From Przewalskia tangutica (taxonomy: Eukaryota; Streptophyta; Magnoliopsida; Solanales; Solanaceae), in the NCBI GenBank assembly GCA_029844215.1, contig CM056721.1:61545815-61609814 (forward strand): 64,000 bases of DNA, read 5' to 3'. Position numbers and translations under genes: made by a program. The notes under the pieces were generated by a model. The model saw only the letters and a list, made by a program, of their open reading frames with translations, was not told the origin of the DNA and searched no databases. Numbering within the stretch: the first letter of the stretch is position 1; the number at the start of each line of letters is the position of its first letter. Positions 23,126 through 34,235 of this stretch are shown piece by piece.

Positions 23126-23432
23126 GCCGCATGCCCCGGAATCCCTCATCGTATAAGCATGGCCATAACGTGCCCTCGGAATCCCTCATCGTAGGCGCAT
23201 GTCTTCATGGGGAGCTAGCCCATGGAAATAAGAATATAACATGCCCCCGGAATCCCTCATCGTGGGTACATGTCTTCACGGGGAGCTAGCCCATGGAGTA
23301 AAATATAACATGGTCGCATGCCCCGGAATCCCTCATCGTATAAGCATGACCATGGAGTAATGAAACGTGCGGGCATCTAACCCGCATCCTGGCCGCATGC
23401 CCCGGCATCCCTCATCGTATAAGCATGGCCAA
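23126..23432. repeat. Irregular repeats GGAATCCCTCATCG in LTR F
   Basis: Five copies of a core CCCCGGAATCCCTCATCG-like sequence with GCATG borders, spaced irregularly by about 50-80 bases, two of them with an added GGGGAGCTAGCCCATGGA block. A short TA microsatellite (about 23105-23119) lies just before. Confidence 0.8.
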
Positions 23433-23443
23433 CATCAATCACA

Positions 23444-23820
23444 ATGGAAGCATACCCGTAGGCCACCCATCGTGTCAGTATGTCCAAAGCAAATAACAAG
23501 ATAACACTCCTAGTGGAAGCATACCCGTGGGCCACCCATCGTGTCAGTATGTCCAAAAGGAAATAACAAGATAACACTCATAGTGGAAGCATACCCGTGG
23601 GCCACCCATCGTGTCAGTATGTCCAAAGCAAATAACAAGATAACACTCCTAGTGGAAGCATACTCGTGGGCCACCCATCGTGTCAGTATGTCCAAAGAAA
23701 ATAACAAGATAACACTCCTAATGGAAGCATACCCGTGGGCCACCCATCGTGTCAGTATGTCCAAAAGGATCGATATAGTGGAAGCATACCCGTGGGCCAC
23801 CCATCGTGTCAGTATGTCCA
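23444..23820. repeat. Six-copy ~69-bp tandem array in LTR F
   Basis: Units read GTGGAAGCATACCCGTGGG, then CCACCCATCGTGTCAGTATG, then AACAAGATAACACTCCTA; the last unit follows a shorter spacer. Because 69 is divisible by three, the array is open on both strands (23510-23821 minus, 23541-23966 plus). These frames are repeats, not genes. Element B inserted in the last unit of the other LTR's copy. Confidence 0.9.
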
Positions 23821-24994
23821 TTAATCAACCAGATAGCCGACCCTCCATCGAGAGACTCGGTAGCACAGAATCAAAACACTTGCACAACAAAGGCTATCAC
23901 AAAAATCATAAGCAAGTTCAACGTACTCATAGACTTTCATTTTATTACAACAAAACCGGTTTTTAACCCCAAGGTACTACGTACTTTAATTCTTTCAAAC
24001 AGATCCATTTCTTTTATGAAGGTCACACGATACCCGTAGTATCAACATAGAGTAACTATCATCTTTAAGTAAACCAAAACAATTTCCATACCTTCTTTTT
24101 AAACCCATTTAAGACAAAACCATGCCTTTCTTTTAAACCAAAAACACTTCAATTCCTCAAGTCTCTTTTCTTTTAGAAATCAAGTTCCTTACTTTGGAAT
24201 TTAAGAAAAATCAATACTTGTTATTAATGACTTTATTAAAGCAACCATGATCTAGGAAATGTAATACAATTTTGCCTTATCTTAGCTTCTATGCAGATGG
24301 AGGTTTCTACTTGTTTTAATATAATATTAATTATTTGTCAATATAGTTTCCTTTATTAACGCTGCAGTGGGATGTTCGATATTTATTCTCATTTCCGCAA
24401 TCAATATAATATTATTTTTCAAAACTAAGTACTCATTACTCACGAATGAGGTTTCACAACTTTCCGCACAATTCAAGTTCTTCACATATCAAATCAAGTC
24501 AAATATAAGTCAAGTCTCTTATTCTTTTTTTAAAAATCAATAAACCATTCTTTTATCTACATAAAATTGTTATAATTAACTTCCCATAAAGCCATTATAA
24601 CACTTTATGTTTTAACCCAACCAAATTCGTTTAGCACACGTACGTCTACCGTACTAACTAGTTTAAAATAATCATGCTAGAAGAGATAGGAAGAGGTTCA
24701 CATACCTCGCGACGATTATCGACAATTAGCAAAACGCTCCAAAGTACTATAACCTTGCTAGCCCTTTTCCACCCTTCAAGTAGAATACGCTACTCGCAGT
24801 ACATTCACCTATAATGGCCATGAAACGTCTATTAACCTCTAGATCTCTTCGTAGGGTATTTCTAAGAACAAGTTTCATATCCTACGGAAAATTCGGCAGC
24901 ACCTCCCCCGTTTCTACTCAATTTCCCACCTTTTCCAAGGCCCGATAACCGTGATTAACCTACTATAATTAAGGTGCAATAATACTGAAATCTA

Positions 24995-25325
24995 AAGAAG
25001 GGGATAACACGCCCAAACGGAACGCGATTAACAATCTCTCCTTCATAACAATAATAACTAAAGAAGGGGATAACACGCCCAAACGGAACGCGATTAAAAA
25101 TCTCTCCTTCATAATAATAATAAGTAAAGAAGGGGATAACACGCCCAAACGGTAACGCGGTTTACTATCTCTCCTTCATAATAATAATAAGTAAAGAAGG
25201 GGATAACACGCCCAAACAGTAACGCGGTTTACTATCTCCCTTCATAATAACAATAAGTAAAAGAAGGGGATAACACGCCCAAACGGTAACGCGGTTTACT
25301 ATCTCCCTTCATAACAACAATAAGT
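24995..25325. repeat. Five-copy 66-bp tandem array (F, high LTR)
   Basis: Same five units in the same order as 8234-8563, confirming that the array was present in the element before insertion. Confidence 0.9.
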
Positions 25326-26073
25326 AAAGAAGTCCAAAGTAAAAAGGCCAAAGTAGATACGGTCCTTAAGTTGGGGTCCTTGGCCAACTTTTACAATAAT
25401 ACTTATCCAATTACTTCATTAGTCCTTCAACTTATATTCCAATCTTTATATAAGTTATAGTTTCTTTGTTGTTAACTTCTTAGCAAGATCCAAATCTTTC
25501 TTTACATCTTATAGTCCATAATATACTTCCAATATATGTATAATATCCATATATACATAATAATCAAATTCACAAAGAGGTTAAGGTTCATTACCTCAAG
25601 ATAGTCCAAAAAAACGTGACTGTCCAGATTTTTAGCTACTGCTTCGTCAGCTGAACTTGCAACGTCGATAACTCTCTACTCCAGTGTCCTATCGACGAGT
25701 GGTTTGTTGCGTTGGAAACTAGACTCGACGAACTTCATTTTAGGCTTTTGAAACACCCAAAAACTCCTTATATGCTAGGATATATTCCCTTCCAAACTTG
25801 ACTAAAAAAATCTGCCCAAAACAGTTTCGAAAATCTGCCTACTCTCGGCCAAGGGAAGGTTTTTGAGGCTAGGGGTGTGAAATCTTGTCTAGCTCTTGGT
25901 TAATAATCTTCCTAACACATTAAGGAAGAACACTTATAAGTTTAAGAATTTTTGGACAACATTTGGTTAGGGGAGGGGCTGGTTCGACGAGAGCAACATA
26001 GAAGGAGGGAGTGGAAATGTTTTTCAAGTCTTGTAATATGTTAAGTGTGGCTGATTTTCATCCACTAAGGGGG

Positions 26074-26081
26074 TTTATATA
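26074..26081 (-). promoter_or_regulatory. TATA box in LTR F
   Basis: Sense TATATAAA. The equivalent site in F's other LTR is where element A inserted. Confidence 0.5.
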
Positions 26082-26514
26082 GCACAACCAAGGGTTGGGA
26101 TTAACACATGTGTAAGGTAGAGATCATATGTGAAGGTTCCTTCCCACACTTGTCTTACTAAAGCCATGCAAGACCTTGACCATGCAAGACTTGCCCACTA
26201 AACTTAGCCAAATTCATCCAAGCCAAGACTAGCCATGCAAGACTTTTGGCCACTTGTCTTGCCTACTTGTCCACTCAATTTCGTCCCACATGGCCCAATC
26301 TAGGGGTGACACTTGTCGCCCTCCTATTGGTCCACAATATTTTATCTCTCGGAAAAATTCCATAATCGTAAAAACGTTGAAAACGTAAAATTTCCTTCAC
26401 AAGGTTCGGAATAATTTCCGTCGGAAAACAATTCTTTCATTCTTACCCTAATTAGGGCGTATACATTCGTACGTACGTCCTCACATACATACACCGGAAC
26501 TACGGGGCATAACA

Positions 26515-27691
26515 GTGTCACACACCCAAACGGACGCGATTAACAATATTCCCCTTAACAATAATGTAAATACAGTCCAATGTAAATACAGTCCAAAGTA
26601 AGTACAGTCCAAAGTAAATACAGTCCTTTAGTTGGGGTCCTTGGCCAACTTTTACAATTTCACTTATCCAATTACTTCATTAGTCTTCCAACTTATATTC
26701 CAATCTTAATATAAGTTATAGTTACTTTGTTATTAACTTCTTAGCAAGCAATGGATACATTTTTACCATTCTAATGGCTAATATGCCAATTCTCCATTTA
26801 ACAAGTTAACAAGATCCAAATCTTTCCAAACCTTACTCCATATATCTTATACTCCATAATATACTTCCAATATACATAATATTCAACTTCACAAAGAGGA
26901 CAAGGTTCATTACCTCAAACAGCCCAAAAATATCCAAGAACTTAAAGTCGCTCCTAAGCAAGTTTTAGCTCCAAATCTTTATGTTCCAAACCACCACAAG
27001 TCACCCTTAGAAGCTCCTAACCAACTTCTAATCAAGAACCAACTCAAAAAAGTGAAGAACACTTAGGTTTTAGAGATGGCATGTCTCGGCCAAGGGGTGG
27101 GTTTGAGGTTAGGGGTGTGAAATCTTGTCTAACTCTTGGTTACTAATCTTCCTAATACATTAAGGAAGAACACTTAGAAGTTTAAGAATTATTGGACAAT
27201 GTTTGGTTAAGAAATATAGGCTTGGACGAGAACTTCAAGAAGGGAGAGGGAAATATTTTCAAGTCTTGAAATAATAATACTAAGTGTGGAAGATTTCATC
27301 AACTAGAGGTGTTTATATAGGACAACCAAGGGCTAGGATAGAAGCATGTGTATGGTATAAATTGGGGACATGTGTGTGTGTGGGTCCCTCTTGCCCACTT
27401 GCCCAACAAATATCTTGCAAGACTTGGCCACTTGCCTTGGCCACTTGTCCCACTAATTTTCGTCCAACATGTGCCACCTAGGGGTGACACATGTCGCCCT
27501 CCTATAGGTCCAAAATATGTCATCTCTCGGAAAAATCCGTAATTGGTTAAAATATTAAAAACGTAAAATTTCCTTCACAAGGTTCGGAATATTTTCTATC
27601 GAAAAACAAATCTTTCATCCTTAACCTAATTAGGGCTATACATTCGTACGTACGTCCTTAAATACATACTCTGGAACTACGGGGTATAACA
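26515..27691 (-). repeat. LTR G, right part (D-type), split by element F
   Basis: Begins in the middle of the 66-bp repeat unit (GTGTCACACACCC...) and follows the D-type LTR to GGGGTATAACA at 27691. The left part lies beyond the window. G sits inside the 3' LTR of element E, so it is older than F. It retains an uninterrupted GTGTGAAATC site at 27115-27124, which serves as the empty target for solo LTR I. Confidence 0.8.
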
Positions 27692-28486
27692 ATATCTCTC
27701 ATGCTTGTTTATATCCATAACTACAACAATATGAAATCTTATAACACTTAAGAGAATAAGATTGTTACCTTGACAAGCCTTAATCCAACTTCAAGATTCA
27801 AAGTTGCTCCTTAGAAACTTAGCTCCTTTCCTTGACACTCCAATCCTCTACTTGAATCCCGTAGAAGTTCACAAACAACTTTCCTTCAATTTCCAATCAA
27901 AACCTATGAAAGCGACTTAGGTTTTCACCTTGCGACTAATGCAAAAACGAAACTTTTCCTGGATCTTTCTATTGAGATATCCTTACAATACCCTTAGGAA
28001 CATTGGTTTAAAGTGTTGGGATTATTGAACCACAAACGAAAATTTTTCTCTTCTTGTTGATGCCTAACCAGAGAGCTTCAATGAACAAGAACAAGTTTTC
28101 TTGAAATTTTTCTAAGTGTGGAAGACTTGTCTTGCTACTAGTGTGCTTATATAATTAAATGGAGGGTCTAGATCAATACACTTGTGTGGTCTTAGATGAA
28201 AGAATTTGAATATCAAGCCAAGTGGGCTCTTTGACTTAGTCAATAATCTCAAGCTTGATCTTGCAAGACTTGTTCATCCAAACTTTGGTCAAAATACCTT
28301 CTAGCCCTTGGTCTAATTCGACAAGACCAACCAATGGGGGTGACACGTGTCACCCACCTATTCGTCGCAATATTTCGTTTTCCGACATTTCCATAATTCC
28401 GATAAATTCTACGAGTCTCAAGTTTTAGCATCCTGATTTCTTACGTATGTTCTTATATACATGTCCTGGGATTACAGAGTGTAACA
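27692..28486 (-). repeat. Element E, 3' LTR, right part
   Basis: Matches the right end of LTR C (about 40470-41253) in order and sequence type, and ends GAGTGTAACA at 28486. The rest of the LTR is left of the window, displaced by G and everything inside it. Confidence 0.85.
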
Positions 28487-28522
28487 TTCTTCCCCCCTTA
28501 GAAACATTCGTCCCCGAATGTT
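28487..28522 (-). other. Polypurine tract and inverted repeat (element E)
   Basis: Sense AAGGGGGGAAGAA directly before the LTR start, with the arms AACATTCG / CGAATGTT (plus strand) at 28503-28522 around a 4-base loop. Confidence 0.8.
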
Positions 28523-28629
28523 ATTTCGGAGTCAATCTTATAGATAGCGACATAGTCTCCTTTTACAACCCCTACATACTAATAATGCCACACGTGACCA
28601 CATAATAGCACTTAAGCAAAATACTTCAA

Positions 28630-29388
28630 TTAAAACTTGACAAGTAAGGGAAATGAATTACCTGAAGGTGTAAGGAATAAGTGAGGATACTTATTCATCA
28701 TGTCCTCTTCTGCTTCCCAAGTCATCTCCTCCCTATTATCATTCCTCCACAAGACTTTAACGGAAGCTACATTCTTGGTCCGCAGTCGCCTGACCTGACG
28801 ATCGAGTATCGCTATGGGACTCTCCTCATACGATAACCCCTCTGTCACCTGGACTTCGCTAGCTGGGAAAACTCTCGATGGATCTCCGATACACTTCCGC
28901 AACATAGAAACATGGAAGACCGGATGTACCGCCTCTAAATCCGATGGCAGATCCAACTCATAGGCAACCTTGCCTACTCTACGAATGATCTGGTAAGGCC
29001 CAATGCACCTTGGGCTAAGTTTCCCCTTCTTTCCGAACCTCATCACACCCTTCATGGGTGATACCTTCAAGAAGACCCAATCGTCTACCTGAAATTCCAA
29101 GTGTCGACGCCGATTATCTACATAAGACTTCTGCCGACTCTGAGCTGCTAACAGTCTCTCCTGGATCAACTTCACCTTATCCACAACCTGCTGAATCAAG
29201 TCTGGGCCAACTAACTGAACCTCGCCCACGTCGAACCAACCAATCAGCGACCTACACATCCGCCCATACAAATCCGCATATGGCGTCATCTGAATACTAG
29301 AGTGGTAGCTGTTGTTATAAGCAAACTCAACAAGAGGCAAATGATCCTCCCAGCTACCCCTGAAATCAATAAGACAGGCCCACAACAT
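28630..29388 (-). pseudogene. Integrase C-terminal part with chromodomain-like end (element E)
   Basis: A 252-codon open stretch. In order: WEDHLPLVEFAYNNSYHSSIQM (part of the core), CRSLIGWFDVGEVQLVGPDL, the DNA-binding KVSPMKGVMRFGKKGKL and VGKVAYELDLPSDL, PVFHVSMLRKC, then a chromodomain-like tail with KVLWRNDN, EEMTWEAEEDM and YPHLFL. The tail is expected to recognise marked chromatin in chromoviruses. The segment is cut from the catalytic core by stops at 29389-29415. Confidence 0.88.
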
Positions 29389-29412
29389 ATCCTAAAGTGT
29401 CTAGATAGTACG

Positions 29413-29836
29413 CTATGCCTGCCCGTCGGTCTGAGGATGAAACGCAGTACTGAGACTCACCTGTGTCCCTAACCCCTTATGGAAAGACCTCCAGAAGTTA
29501 GCCGTAAACTGGGCTCCTCTGCCTGATATAATATATATAGGAACTCCGTGCAGTCTCACAATCTCCCTGATATACAATCTAGCATAATCCTCAGCCGAAT
29601 ACGTAGTCCCGACTGGAAGAAAGTGGGCTGATTTCGTCAGCCTATCTACAATAACCCAGATGGAATCACACTTCCTCTCGTATGCAGGTAACTCAGAACA
29701 AAATCCATATTGATCACCTCCCACTTCCATGTCGAATATCACGTCGCAATAGCCCACCGCTTCGTGCTCGACCTTGACTCGACAATTCGCACAATCGAGC
29801 AACAAACCCTGCCACGTCCCTCTTCAGGCCATCCCA
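29413..29836 (-). pseudogene. Integrase catalytic core (element E), catalytic residues lost
   Basis: The first catalytic Asp is in VIVDRLTKSAHF (29644-29646). The second, expected in ISDRGAQF, is Gly (codon GGC, 29521-29523). The Glu that should follow 35 residues later is replaced by a TAG stop at 29413-29415. The D-D-35-E triad is therefore broken at two positions and strand transfer would not be possible. The HPQTDGQ signature just before the stop is intact. Confidence 0.9.
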
Positions 29837-30328
29837 CTAATACATACATCTGAGTTCATGGTATATCTTGGTCGACCCCGGATGAATAGAGTAACGAGCA
29901 CTGTGTGCCTCCACCAGAATCTGCTGACGAAGTCCTGCAATATCGGAAACACACAATCTGCCCTCAAATCTTAGCACCCCATCAGGCGCTACCTCAAATA
30001 AACTCTTCTCCTCTTGAAGAGCCGAATCTCGATAATGTATCATAATTAGGTCCTCATACTGTCGCCTCTTCACTTCCTCAACGATGGAAGACTCGGCAAT
30101 CTCACGAGCCCGTACCCAACTATCATCGGTATCGACCAACTGAACCCCAAGGCTCGCTAGCTGATGGATCTGACGGACTATGTCCTGTCTATCTGGCTGA
30201 ACCTCTGACAGACTCCCCATCGATCTACGACTCAAAGCATCTGCAACCACGTTGGCTTTTCCCGGATGGTATAGGATATCAACATCATAATCCTTCAACA
30301 ACTCTAACCACCGTCTCTGCCGCAAGTT
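29837..30328 (-). pseudogene. RNase H C-terminus and integrase zinc-binding domain (element E)
   Basis: Reads RQRRWLELLKDYDVDILYH, PGKANVVADALSRRS (end of RNase H), then a linker and VEAHSARYSIHPGSTKIYHELRCMY, the His-His half of the integrase HHCC domain. The frame stops right after this, at the place where relatives have a Trp codon (TGG read as TAG), so zinc-domain and core are separated. Confidence 0.85.
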
Positions 30329-30408
30329 CGCCTCCTCTCGCTCAAGATGTACTGGAGGCTCTTGTGGTCTGTATAAATATCCATATGAACCCCATATAAA
30401 TAATGTCT

Positions 30409-30966
30409 CTAAATCTTCAAGGCATGAATAACTGCGGCTAACTCTAAGTCGTGAGTAGGGTAATTCCTCTCATGCTTCCGTAGCTGCCGGGAAGCATAGG
30501 CTATTACCTTGTCGTGCTGCATTAATACGCACCCTAGCTCGATACCCGAAGCATCACAATAAATCACATAGCCCTCTAATCCATCGGGAAGAGTAAGAAC
30601 TGGAGCCGTCGTCAACTTTTCCTTCAGTAACTGGAAGCCCTTCTCACAAGCTTCTGTCCACTGGAACTTAGCTGCTTTCTGAGTCAGCCTAGTAAATGGT
30701 GCTGATATCGAAACGAACTGCTCCACAAACCTACGATAATAACCCGCCAGCCCTAAGAAGCTGCGCACCTCCGTCGGAGTAGTAGGTCTCGGCCAAGTCT
30801 TGACCGCCTCAATCTTTGCTGTACCAACCTGAACACCGTCAGCCCCGATAATGTGCCCCAAGAATGCCACTGAGGCCAACCAAAACTCACACTTGGAGAA
30901 CTTGGCGTACAACTACCGGCTCCGGAGGACCTCAAGTACCGTCCTCAAGTGATTTGCATACTCCTG
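30409..30966 (-). pseudogene. RT thumb and RNase H (element E)
   Basis: Sense motifs: KFSKCEFWLASVAFLGHII (RT palm/thumb junction), VRSFLGLAGYYRRFVEQF, then the RNase H start YVIYCDASGIELGCVLMQ, with the first catalytic Asp in CDAS, and ASRQLRKHERNYPTHDLELAAVIHALK. RNase H degrades the RNA strand during replication. The piece is separated from the RT active site by a stop near 30967. Confidence 0.88.
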
Positions 30967-31134
30967 CTATGTGCGAGAATAAACCAGGATGTCATCGATG
31001 AACACTATAACAAACGTATCCAAAAATGGCTTGAACACCCGGTTCATCAAATCCATAAATACCGCTGGAGCGTTGGTCAACCCGAAAGACATCACCCTGA
31101 ACTCATAGTGCCCATACCGGGTCCTGAATGCAGT
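30967..31134 (-). pseudogene. Reverse transcriptase palm (element E), 3' part after H
   Basis: Continues RT on the downstream side of solo LTR H: TAFRTRYGHYEFRVMSFGL, NAPAVFMDLMNRVF, and the intact active site VIVFIDDILVYSR with FIDD at 30991-31002. The open frame that seems to start at 31188 takes its first residues from H and is an artefact of the insertion. Confidence 0.9.
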
Positions 31135-33432
31135 TGTTACACCCCGAAAGTCCAGGACATGTATAAGAGAATGTACGTAAGAAACCAAGACTTGGAAATT
31201 GGTACGAAAGGAAGAATTGTTTTTCCGACGGAAAATCTTCCGGACGTCGGAAAGGAAAACTGTTCGTTGTTGAGAATTTGATTCTCAAAGTGCATTATTT
31301 GAAGAGTATGGAACTTATTAACATTTTGGAAATTTATTTTTACGGATTTGGTCACGTGGGGCCCACCCGAGGAATTTTACATTTTGCGGGGCCCACGAGG
31401 GTTACGGATTTTTGTGGACGAATGAGAGGGCGACACGTGGCACCCCCACATATGGTCTTGGACGTTTTTAGCAAGGGTAAAATGGTCATTGACCATCAAG
31501 AAAGATCAAGTCTTCAAAGCTTGAGATTGTTGACCAATGTCAACTTGTCCACTTGGCTTTACATTAATTGCTCTTCATCCTAGCCCACAAGTGTGTTAAT
31601 CTAAGCCCTCCAATATGTTTTATATACTACATTAGTGCAAGACAAGCTCATCCAACACTTAGAAAAATATCACAACACCTTGTGCTTCAAAGAGACCTCT
31701 CGGGTTTGGCTAAGCTCTCACAAGAAATTTTTGTAGTTTTGATCCATTAGCCACAAGACTTAAACCCAATGTCCCTAAGGGTATTGTAAGGATATCTCAA
31801 TAGAAATATTTCGGAAAAACGGCGTTTTCACGTTAGTCGCAAGGCGGAAACTTAAGGGGTTCTTCAACTTTGAAGTTGGAACTTGAAGATGGGTTCTTCA
31901 TAGGCTTCTAAGGAGTGCTTGGAGCGGATTGGAACTTAAGGAAAGGAGCTAAGAATTTGCTAAGGAGCGACTTTGAATCTTGGAAATTTTAAGGGCTTAT
32001 AAAGGTATAATCTTATCGTTTTAGTAATTAAGATTACTTGTTGTTGTAGCTATGGATATTAGCAAGCATGAGTTATATAGTAAGGTTTGATAAGTTTATT
32101 GACTATTGGAACCCTAATCCGAAGACTAGCATGTTTAGCTTTAATATTACAATTCAAGTCGATTATTAGTTTAAGTCGTCGCATGTTGTATAAAGAAGGA
32201 AATTGTAGTTGTTGCAGTTGTTTATAACTATATAACATGTTAGACCTTAGAACTTGGAATTTGAAAAAGAATTGGAAAGGACTTGTGTTGTGTTATTGTT
32301 GGCCGAGAATGGCTAGTGAGTATTAACTACTTGGTACGAATTGTGGGGCGGAATTTTACACGTATTGTAAGGCGTGTAATCCCCTTTGGTTTGGTTGTTG
32401 TTTTGAGCCTTAAATGTGGTGTGTTGGTTATTGTATTCGGCCTTGAAAAAGGTGGCAAAGTGAGTAGAAACAAAGGAAGTTCTGCCCGATTTTCCATAGA
32501 ATTAGAGATCGTATACTTAGTATTATTCTACGTTAGAGACTAGAAGTTAATAGTCTTGTTGTGACCATTATAGGTTGACACTTCTACGTACGGCGTATTC
32601 GGCTTAGCTTGTGGATTTAGCCGAAAAGGTATGTGAACTATCTCCTCTTCTAGCATGACTCCTTAAGATAAAGAAAGTACTTCCTACTCCTTAAATGATC
32701 CATTCCTTGGTTGTATTTGGATTGCCTAAAATAGAATTTGTTCTATGTACTTCCTTGATTGTACTTTGATGTTAAATTTGTAAGTTGTATAATCCAATTC
32801 CTTAGTGAAGTTTGGATTCCTAAAAGTGAAGGTATTTTACTTAAAGTACATAGAGTTTTGAAAAAGAAGTGGTGTCCAAACCTTTTGGCTAGTGCCTTAG
32901 TTCCAAAACCTAAAGGTCATTATAATGACTTTAGGGGAGTCAAAGGAGTGATTTACTTAATTGGTTTAAAATAGGAGAAATGACATGATTTAAGAGAAGT
33001 AACTTGTTTTGAAAGGTGTGAGTTACTTGAGGTTTAAAAATAGAAGAAACTTGTTTTCTATATATTAAGAGACTCGAAGTATTTTGAAAGTTAAGAGACT
33101 TGATTTGAAAGTTTGTGATACTTGGTTTTAAGTATAAGCCTCTTAGTTATAAAAAGAATGAAATTATCTAAAAACGATAAAGGGTTATAACGGCTTTATG
33201 GGGAGTTGGTTATAACGGCTTTATGGAAGGTTTAGAAAGTTGTCTATTTTGATTAATGGGCATAAGTTGCCTAGATTGTGAAAATTTGAAGTTACTTGGT
33301 TTCAAGCTTTGAAATGAGTTTTTAAAAGTAAAGTAACTTACTTTGAAAAATAGACACACCTTGATACTACGGGTGTTAGTATCTTGGGGTTTTACACAAA
33401 AAGGAGTCTCTTGAAAAGAATGTACGTACGTA

Positions 33433-33957
33433 GTACTTTGGTCTGTTTAATTGAGAATAATTCTATGTGTGCCTTGATAAGTACTTTGGCTTGATTAATT
33501 GAAAATTAGTCTAAGTGTGCCTTGATAAGTACTTTGGCTTGTTTAATTGAGAATTATTCCATGTGATGCCTTGATAAGTACTTTGGCTTGATTAATTGAG
33601 AATTATGTGATTGCTTGATAAGTACTTTGGCTTGGTTAATTGAGAATTAGTCTATGTGTGCCTTGATAAGTACTTTGGCTTGTTTAATTGAGAATAATTC
33701 TATGTGTGCCTTGATAAGTACTTTGGCTTGATTAATTGAGAATTAGTCTAAGTGTGCCTTGATAAGTACTTTAGCTTGATTAATTGAGAATTATTCCATG
33801 TGATGCCTTGATAAGTACTTTGGCTTGGTTAAATGAGAATTATTCCATGTGATGCCTTGATAAGTACTTTGGCTTGGTTAATTGAGAATTATTCCATGTG
33901 TGCCTTGATAAGTACTTTGGCTTGTTTAATTGAGAATTTGCCTATGTGTGCTGGTAC
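33433..33957. repeat. Eleven-copy 48-bp tandem array in LTR H
   Basis: Units read GTACTTTGGCTTG, TTAATTGAGAATTA, TGTGCCTTGATAA with small variants. Units 1-3 and 6-8 show the same sequence of variants (TAATTCTATG, TTAGTCTAAG, TTATTCCATG), indicating a block duplication of about five units inside the array. Confidence 0.9.
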
Positions 33958-34044
33958 TAGCCGGTTTTGTGCTAGTGGTATATCATTCATTTCGGGGTCA
34001 TTCCCCGGGTTTGTGGCATTTGCATATTCCGTGGATTTGCTACC

Positions 34045-34235
34045 CACGATGCGAGGAATACCTCATGCGAGTCCGCGCGGCTTACGCGGTGAAATAGTCC
34101 CACGCGGCGGTCCACCTATACGAGGAATACCTCACGAGTCCGTAGTGGCTTATGCGGGTGAAATAGTCCTATTCGAGGAATACCTCACGCGGTCCACGCG
34201 ACCTACGCGGTGAAATAGTCCTGTGTAGGATTGCT
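34045..34235. repeat. GAGGAATACCTCA repeats in LTR H
   Basis: Three or four copies of a unit with CGAGGAATACCTCA and GGTGAAATAGTCC. This is the reverse complement of the arrays in LTRs B and C (4705-4900, 38817-38947, 45922-46055), showing family relation despite the opposite orientation. Confidence 0.8.

Larger units (their letters stand above)
22409..26514 (-). repeat. Element F, 5' LTR (4.1 kb, uninterrupted)
   Basis: Runs from TGTCACGACAC to GGGGCATAACA and is followed by target duplication GTGTC (26515-26519), which lies inside LTR G. This is the key reference for the window: it preserves the uninterrupted targets of element B (23812-23816), element A (26076-26080) and solo LTR I (25879-25883). 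It contains three tandem arrays and a TATATAAA box (sense) at 26074-26081. Confidence 0.92.

Noticed and set aside
23444..23820. Regularly spaced repeats resembling a CRISPR array
   Set aside because: Units adjoin without unique spacers, lie inside a plant LTR, and no cas gene is present. It is an ordinary tandem array.
31137..31355. Minus-strand frames overlapping the start of H and the RT of E
   Set aside because: They join LTR sequence to the interrupted RT; only the part below 31135 is genuine pol.
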